In this document: positions 5,601-8,227 of the stretch, piece after piece | Numbering within the stretch: the first letter of the stretch is position 1 | Layout: every line of letters begins with the position of its first letter | NCBI GenBank assembly: GCA_946537565.1 | Contig: CAMNFW010000085.1 | Location: 1 to 8,227, forward strand | DNA length: 8,227 bases | Source: an uncultured Ruminococcus sp. | GTDB taxonomy: Bacteria > Bacillota > Clostridia > Oscillospirales > Ruminococcaceae | Direction: 5' to 3' | The notes under the pieces: model-generated | What the model was told of the DNA's origin: nothing | The model's input: the letters and a program-made list of their open reading frames with translations, nothing else | Database searches by the model: none | Program-made: the position numbers and the translations under genes

Positions 5601-8227
5601 CTTGCAGCCGGATTGCAGGTATACATACTCTCTGCCCTGTCCCAGCTGCCGCCGGGAAACATTATATTCAGCGGATTTTCGGCACCGCTCAGCAGAGCCT
5701 CCATATTTTCCCCGGCAGTTCTGAGGAAAGCAGCATATCCGCTGAGTGAGCTGTATCCCGGCATTTTTTCAACTGCATCAAACAGCTCCGCAAGGCTTAT
5801 CCTGCCGGTATTTCTCAGTGAAACCGCACTGCTGCCGTCAAAGAGAACATATCCTTTATCAGCAAGAACGCTCAGCCACTGCTGCATCAGTTTGGAATAT
5901 TTCTCCTGAATAAAACCATTTTCGCAAAGTCCGGAAACGCTTACTTTTCTGCCCGGCTCATCAAACAGTCCGGTGCTGCACATGGTGTTGACCATGATAC
6001 CGACCGCTATTTCATCAAAGACCTTATTTATACCGGAAAATTCCTCCGGAGTCACCTCATACTCAAAGCATTCGCCGCACCTGTGCATTGCTTTGAGGAC
6101 ACCGCCTGAATGATTCTCCGGCACTCCCGGCATATCCTGCGGAACCACATAGGCATAAAGATGCTGAGTGCCGTTTTCAGCATTGACAACATTTGCAACC
6201 GAACGTCCAACGCCCTCAGTGCTGTCGAGAACGCTTTCGATCTCGCCCAGCTCTATTCTGTAGCCGTGAAGCTTGACCTGAAGATCACGCCGTCCGAGGA
6301 ACTCAATATAGCCCTTGTCAGTAAATACACCGTAATCTCCTGTGCGATAGATCCAGCCAAGCTCCGGGTGCATAAAGAACTGTGCATCAGTCCTTATTTT
6401 ATCTCCTGCATAGCCGTTTGCAACACCTCTGCCGCCTATACAGATCTCACCGGGAACATTGACCGGGCTGATGCTGTCATCGCTTCCGAGGATCCACATC
6501 TGCTGACCTCTGAGAGGATAGCCGTAGGGAATACTTTTCCACTCCGGGTCAACGGTATCGAAAGGAAAGTATATCGACCAGATCGAGCCTTCCGTAGCAC
6601 CGCCGAGGCTGTAAACGTCCGCTTCCGGCATTTTCTCTCTGATGCTGTCACGAAGATTAAGGGGTATCCAGTCTCCGCTCAGCATAATTTTCCTCAGCTT
6701 AGCCGGTTTTGTGACAGCCGTACAAAAAAGCTCCATGATCGCCGGAACGGTATTCCATATAGTCGCACCGTACTCTGTTACGGTATCAGCCATTTCCTGC
6801 ATATCCTTTACCAGAAGCAGTGTACAGCCGCCGGTCAGCGCACCGAAAATATCATACACCGACAAATCAAAGCAGAACGAAGAGATTCCGGCAATGATAT
6901 CATCTCCGGTCACACCGAGCATATCGTTTACATCGAGCAGTGTATTGCACACAGCCTTCTGAGATATCATAACGCCCTTAGGTCTGCCGGTGCTTCCAGA
7001 GGTGAAGATTATGTACGCCTCATCGTCCGGACAGCCCTTAGCGTCATACTTTTCGTCACACCGTGGTATGACAGCATCATCATCAAGACAAATTCCGCAG
7101 CCTGAGGTCTCCATAGCATACCTGCATCTTTCTTCAGGAAAAGCCGGATCAAGAGGAATATAGCTTCCTCCGGTTTTAAGTATTCCAAGGAAACGGGCAA
7201 CGGTTTCAAATGATCTCTGACCTCTGACAGCTATACGCTTTCCAGCAAGGTTATTATTTTCCATAAATACTGCCACATCATCAGAGCGCCTGTCAAGCTG
7301 TGCGTATGTAAAACGCTCACCATTACAAATGACAGCTGTCCGATCGGGATGAGCCGCTGCCTGCCGGGCAAAGAGCTGCTGTATGGTAACGTTTTCGGTC
7401 TCCCAATCGGTCTGATTATATTCACGCTGTAATTTTGCAGGATAATCCGCAAAGCCGTTTTCCGCATATTCCAGCATAAATTCGTGCATCTGCGCTACAG
7501 CAGCTCCATCATTCACACCGAGAGGATAATCAAACCGGATATAGAGCTTTTCTGAGTCCTCATAGACCTGACAGTCAAGGCGCACCTGAGGGGTCTGACT
7601 TATCTGATAGACCGTCCTGCCGAGGATATTTTCTTTCAGCTTTGAACCGTTCTCATCAATTGAGGAAGTAAAAGCATAGGGGCACGGAGCGCCGTTTTCA
7701 ATGCCGTGAAGTTCGCTGACACGTCTTAACAGACGTATTCCGCCGCCGGCATAATGGCTCATGCAGCGGCTGAGGTCTTTCTGGACCTGTTTGCAGACTG
7801 TGTAGATATCCTTACCGCCTGAAAAATCGGCAACAGCAATGACAAGCTCAGTGAAATCGCCGATAACACCGCTGAACGCTCTGCCGCCAATAGTCCTCAG
7901 CGCACTGGTAACGTTCACAGCAGCTCTCTGCTCACCGCTCCATTTAGCAAGAGTTTTTGCATAGCAAACCATGAGATAAACAGTGGGGATTATGTGCCTG
8001 CGAGCCAGCTCGTCCTTGATACTCTGCCATTTTTCGCCGTTTATGCAGCCCTCTGTATAGGTAAAGGGCATATTGGAAAACTTCGGACTGCGGCACTCAG
8101 GTATACCAGCACTGACCGGGAAATTCTCTGCAAACTCTGTAAAGAATTCCTCATCAGCCTGTGCATTTTTCAGCTTCATTTCTTCACGCAGATTTACATA
8201 TGTGAAGAAATCATTTTTTAATTCCGG
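2654..8227 (-). CDS. Yersiniabactin HMWP2/PchE-like NRPS: Cy-A(MT/E)-T-Cy-(A remnant)-T, 5' end outside window
   Basis: The frame is open through the right edge: 16 codons precede the first in-window ATG (8179). They align with the equivalent part of the second Cy domain (FFTYVNLREE against FKDYVSFLDR), so that ATG is internal and the true start lies upstream. Counting from Met at 8179, the domains are: Cy1 C-terminal part (to about 250); adenylation 262-683 and 1073-1118, with a methyltransferase/epimerase-like insert at 684-1072; T1 1128-1203 (Ser1166); Cy2 1219-1650; an adenylation-domain remnant 1655-1760; T2 1766-1838 (Ser1797). This is the HMWP2/Irp2 order. The pocket code DLYNMSLIWK predicts L-cysteine. 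By analogy with HMWP2, one A domain would load both T1 and T2, Cy1 would make a starter-thiazoline, and Cy2 would add the second cysteine. No terminal thioesterase domain is present, so the chain probably passes to another protein. The stop overlaps the thioesterase start (ATGA). The family call is strong; the product is unknown. Confidence 0.95.
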   Translation of the reverse strand, partial: PELKNDFFTYVNLREEMKLKNAQADEEFFTEFAENFPVSAGIPECRSPKFSNMPFTYTEGCINGEKWQSIKDELARRHIIPTVYLMVCYAKTLAKWSGEQRAAVNVTSALRTIGGRAFSGVIGDFTELVIAVADFSGGKDIYTVCKQVQKDLSRCMSHYAGGGIRLLRRVSELHGIENGAPCPYAFTSSIDENGSKLKENILGRTVYQISQTPQVRLDCQVYEDSEKLYIRFDYPLGVNDGAAVAQMHEFMLEYAENGFADYPAKLQREYNQTDWETENVTIQQLFARQAAAHPDRTAVICNGERFTYAQLDRRSDDVAVFMENNNLAGKRIAVRGQRSFETVARFLGILKTGGSYIPLDPAFPEERCRYAMETSGCGICLDDDAVIPRCDEKYDAKGCPDDEAYIIFTSGSTGRPKGVMISQKAVCNTLLDVNDMLGVTGDDIIAGISSFCFDLSVYDIFGALTGGCTLLLVKDMQEMADTVTEYGATIWNTVPAIMELFCTAVTKPAKLRKIMLSGDWIPLNLRDSIREKMPEADVYSLGGATEGSIWSIYFPFDTVDPEWKSIPYGYPLRGQQMWILGSDDSISPVNVPGEICIGGRGVANGYAGDKIRTDAQFFMHPELGWIYRTGDYGVFTDKGYIEFLGRRDLQVKLHGYRIELGEIESVLDSTEGVGRSVANVVNAENGTQHLYAYVVPQDMPGVPENHSGGVLKAMHRCGECFEYEVTPEEFSGINKVFDEIAVGIMVNTMCSTGLFDEPGRKVSVSGLCENGFIQEKYSKLMQQWLSVLADKGYVLFDGSSAVSLRNTGRISLAELFDAVEKMPGYSSLSGYAAFLRTAGENMEALLSGAENPLNIMFPGGSWDRAESMYTCNPAASWLNEMAAAAIADIADDMLKKGRDKVRILEVGAGIGGTTAAVLKCLSEKFPGRTEYRYTDLSDYFTHRAKEKFSRYDNVDFGTYNLDIHPQMQGYEPESFDIIFGANSVHDSAYLVRSLGYLRTLLTNDGALVLLEGTKNQLFYKVTIGLIDGFSGYMDERIKTNEILLSVSQWEHFSGAAGFSGFVSFPEKDSPQEKFDQHILVMNSAKNRALLNSKNIIKNISSSLTSYMIPERIFTMNDIPLSSNGKIDRKALPVPCHASQVSEKSYIAPVGQIQQIIAGCFAQVLAEEKISADTNIFKAGADSLKAITIVAELEKQGIKTSLSQLYKFPSVIGLAAEVDGISDDTAPEIEMVRDEDIYAPFRMTEQQQSYYLGRVRSVTGIRGIPTGGYAELMCRHYDNSRLEKAMNMIIRRHEIFRCRFNEDFTVQFVEDMPEFIIPFTDISSLNEQEKNSYFSSVRQRMMSEYPDMTKPPLLKMEAAKVNGNDAVISLYIDGLILDGWSVELFIGELGSLYETGKYLYPDKPDFTFKDYVSFLDRQKKTEKYKNDKKWWLERIDDLPGAATLPVNGNINELGGNQGTQNKCGITVDCFNILKEKAAARGVSIFSVLLTSFAAVIGKWNRHKRFMLNIPEFNRPALGKDVDKVMGVYSSFLLYTSDIGSRLSFAENLRRTQEEILALKEHNSFTGMEIIREINRRTGDHSNEVLVPIVFGMMPERPNYNENYLKVERDLFNIIYQENHTSFVWIDINVARHGDMVDFNWCSVQGLFEQDMITDMIKMQEKILYAAAEDDLFWDKPLVLELPERDRRILSGSGTVIAGDEADDVSRKYEGGRFCVVDDEFEILPVGVEGELCVYGEGDDLISTGYLGAVRSDGVIELRGRENTETNIPQVRSRENREHEPAESALTRQVVEIFSDVMGFEIGADEDFFEAGGDSVMAIKILYRLRSEFTESYEIRDLYEDHTASGTAKTLSRIMREES
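2661..2666 (-). promoter_or_regulatory. Ribosome binding site of the thioesterase gene
   Basis: GGAGGA lies on the minus strand inside the end of the NRPS gene, with a short spacer before the ATG at 2657. Together with the ATGA overlap it fixes the thioesterase start and indicates coupled translation. Confidence 0.8.
2666..2884 (-). other. T2: C-terminal carrier domain
   Basis: Residues 1766-1838 carry FFEAGGDSVMAIKIL, with Ser1797 as the phosphopantetheine site. It is the last domain of the protein. No thioesterase, reductase or terminal condensation domain follows, so the thioester product must be passed on or released by another protein. Confidence 0.93.
2900..3217 (-). other. Remnant of an adenylation domain between Cy2 and T2
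   Basis: Residues 1655-1760 are not a clean linker. RFCVVDDEFEILPVGVEGEL, the CVYGEG after it, STGYLG and SDGVIELRGREN match in order the A6-A8 stretch of adenylation domains (usual form PVGVPGELCIGG, GYL, DGxIEYLGR). Everything containing A1-A5, and the A10 lysine, is missing, so it cannot activate a substrate. T2 must be loaded by the first module's A domain or in trans. Confidence 0.7.
3230..4525 (-). other. Cy2: full heterocyclization domain with altered late motifs
   Basis: Residues 1219-1650 show the Cy signatures MTEQQQSYYLGR (1226-1237), RRHEIFR (1274-1280), DGLILDGWS (1356-1364, fitting DxxxxDxxS) and DDLPGAATLPV. The second half departs from the family: GDFT is GVYS (1509-1512), the FTS motif is FGM (1573-1575), and the QVWLD motif is FVWID (1605-1609). 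Condensation is plausible. Cyclodehydration is doubtful. Confidence 0.9.
4571..4798 (-). other. T1: carrier (thiolation) domain
   Basis: Residues 1128-1203 hold the phosphopantetheine site FKAGADSLKAI with Ser1166. The usual GGDS is GADS here. The domain lies directly after A10, so it is the cis acceptor of the activated cysteine. Confidence 0.93.
4826..4963 (-). other. Adenylation domain, end of small lobe (A9-A10)
   Basis: The adenylation domain resumes after the insert with LTSYMIPERIF (A9) and LSSNGKIDRKAL (A10). Lys1109 is the conserved lysine that contacts the substrate carboxylate and completes the pocket code. Both halves are intact, so the enzyme should be active. Confidence 0.9.
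4964..6130 (-). other. Methyltransferase/epimerase-like domain inserted in the adenylation domain
   Basis: About 390 residues (684-1072) sit between A8 and A9 of the adenylation domain, the position used by the insert in HMWP2, PchE and PchF. Recognisable parts are NPLNIMFPGGSW (836-847), the SAM-binding glycine motif ILEVGAGIGGTT (887-898), FDIIFGANSVHDS (959-971) and LLTNDGALVLLEGT (984-997). The fold call is clear. Whether it methylates or epimerizes the thiazoline carbon cannot be decided by eye, because family members do either. Confidence 0.85.
6131..7396 (-). other. Adenylation domain, large lobe, predicted cysteine-specific
   Basis: Core motifs in order are GILKTGGSYIPLDP (A2), YIIFTSGSTGRPKGV (A3, residues 389-403), FDLSVYD (A4, 437-443), GGATE (A5, 526-530), GEICIGGRGVANGY (A7 region), YRTGD (611-615) and GRRDLQVKLHGYRIELGEIE (A8, 629-648). 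Pocket residues by GrsA alignment are D438, L439, Y442, N476, M499, S501, L525, I533, W534 and K1109. The segment LSGDWIP is typical of the cysteine-activating HMWP2/PchE group. The small lobe is interrupted after A8 by the insert. Confidence 0.93.
7430..8227 (-). other. Cy1: heterocyclization domain, C-terminal part
   Basis: Residues before about 250, counted from Met at 8179, form the second half of a Cy domain. Visible family motifs are IGDFTELV (GDFT at 107-110), PYAFTS (167-172) and ISQTPQVRLDCQVYE (193-207), where HMWP2-type Cy domains read ISQTPQVWLDHQVYE. Thr171 and Asp202 are the residues I align with the Thr-Asp pair linked to cyclodehydration. The DxxxxD motif would lie upstream, outside the window. 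The domain looks competent to make a thiazoline. Confidence 0.9.

Noticed and set aside
6110..7105. A long open frame on the plus strand (331 codons), with a similar one at 3725-4603 (292 codons).
   Set aside because: Both lie wholly antisense to well-conserved NRPS domains, have no recognisable domains, and have the low-complexity look of reverse-frame translation.
8026..8179. A truncated, non-functional Cy1 domain starting at the ATG at 8179.
   Set aside because: The frame stays open to the window edge and the upstream codons align with Cy sequence, so the truncation is caused by the window and not by the gene.

Overview
The window is almost wall-to-wall coding on the minus strand and looks like the interior of one nonribosomal peptide synthetase (NRPS) operon, read from right to left. 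Four genes are visible. A giant NRPS gene runs in from the right edge (2654-8227, 5' end outside the window). It is followed by a stand-alone type II thioesterase (1968-2657), a small acyl carrier protein (1748-1978), and an AMP-forming acyl ligase that runs off the left edge (1-1748). Successive genes overlap by 4, 11 and 1 base, so they are very probably translated from one coupled message. No intergenic region, promoter, terminator, RNA gene, mobile element or CRISPR array is visible. The promoter must lie beyond position 8227.

The NRPS domain order, reconstructed from motifs, is: heterocyclization domain Cy1 (C-terminal part in the window); adenylation domain, interrupted by a methyltransferase/epimerase-like insertion; carrier T1; full Cy2; a short fossil of a second adenylation domain; carrier T2. 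This is the order of yersiniabactin synthetase HMWP2/Irp2 after its aryl carrier domain (Cy1-A-E/MT-T1-Cy2-T2). It is also close to PchE of pyochelin synthesis. The adenylation pocket reads DLYNMSLIWK, one residue from the cysteine code DLYNLSLIWK of that family. The likely chemistry is cysteine activation in cis for both carriers and formation of at least one thiazoline. The Thr-Asp cyclization residues are kept in Cy1 but partly lost in Cy2, so the second cysteine may be condensed without ring closure.

The downstream genes fit a starter-loading and proofreading set. The ligase would adenylate a carboxylic acid, the discrete carrier protein could receive it, and the thioesterase would clear stalled thioesters, as YbtT does. 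The ligase has an unrecognised N-terminal region of about 200 residues, and the carrier protein has Asn-Ser-Leu where Asp-Ser-Leu is usual. The starter acid and the final product cannot be read from this window. No transporter, iron regulator, thiazoline reductase or polyketide synthase is in view, so calling the product a metallophore would be inference.

Moderate GC content, frequent strong GGAGG-type ribosome binding sites and the codon choice suggest a Gram-positive anaerobe, perhaps a Ruminococcus-like or other Clostridia member. This is low-confidence inference. A yersiniabactin-synthetase-like protein in such a host, with a modified loading set, is the main point of interest.
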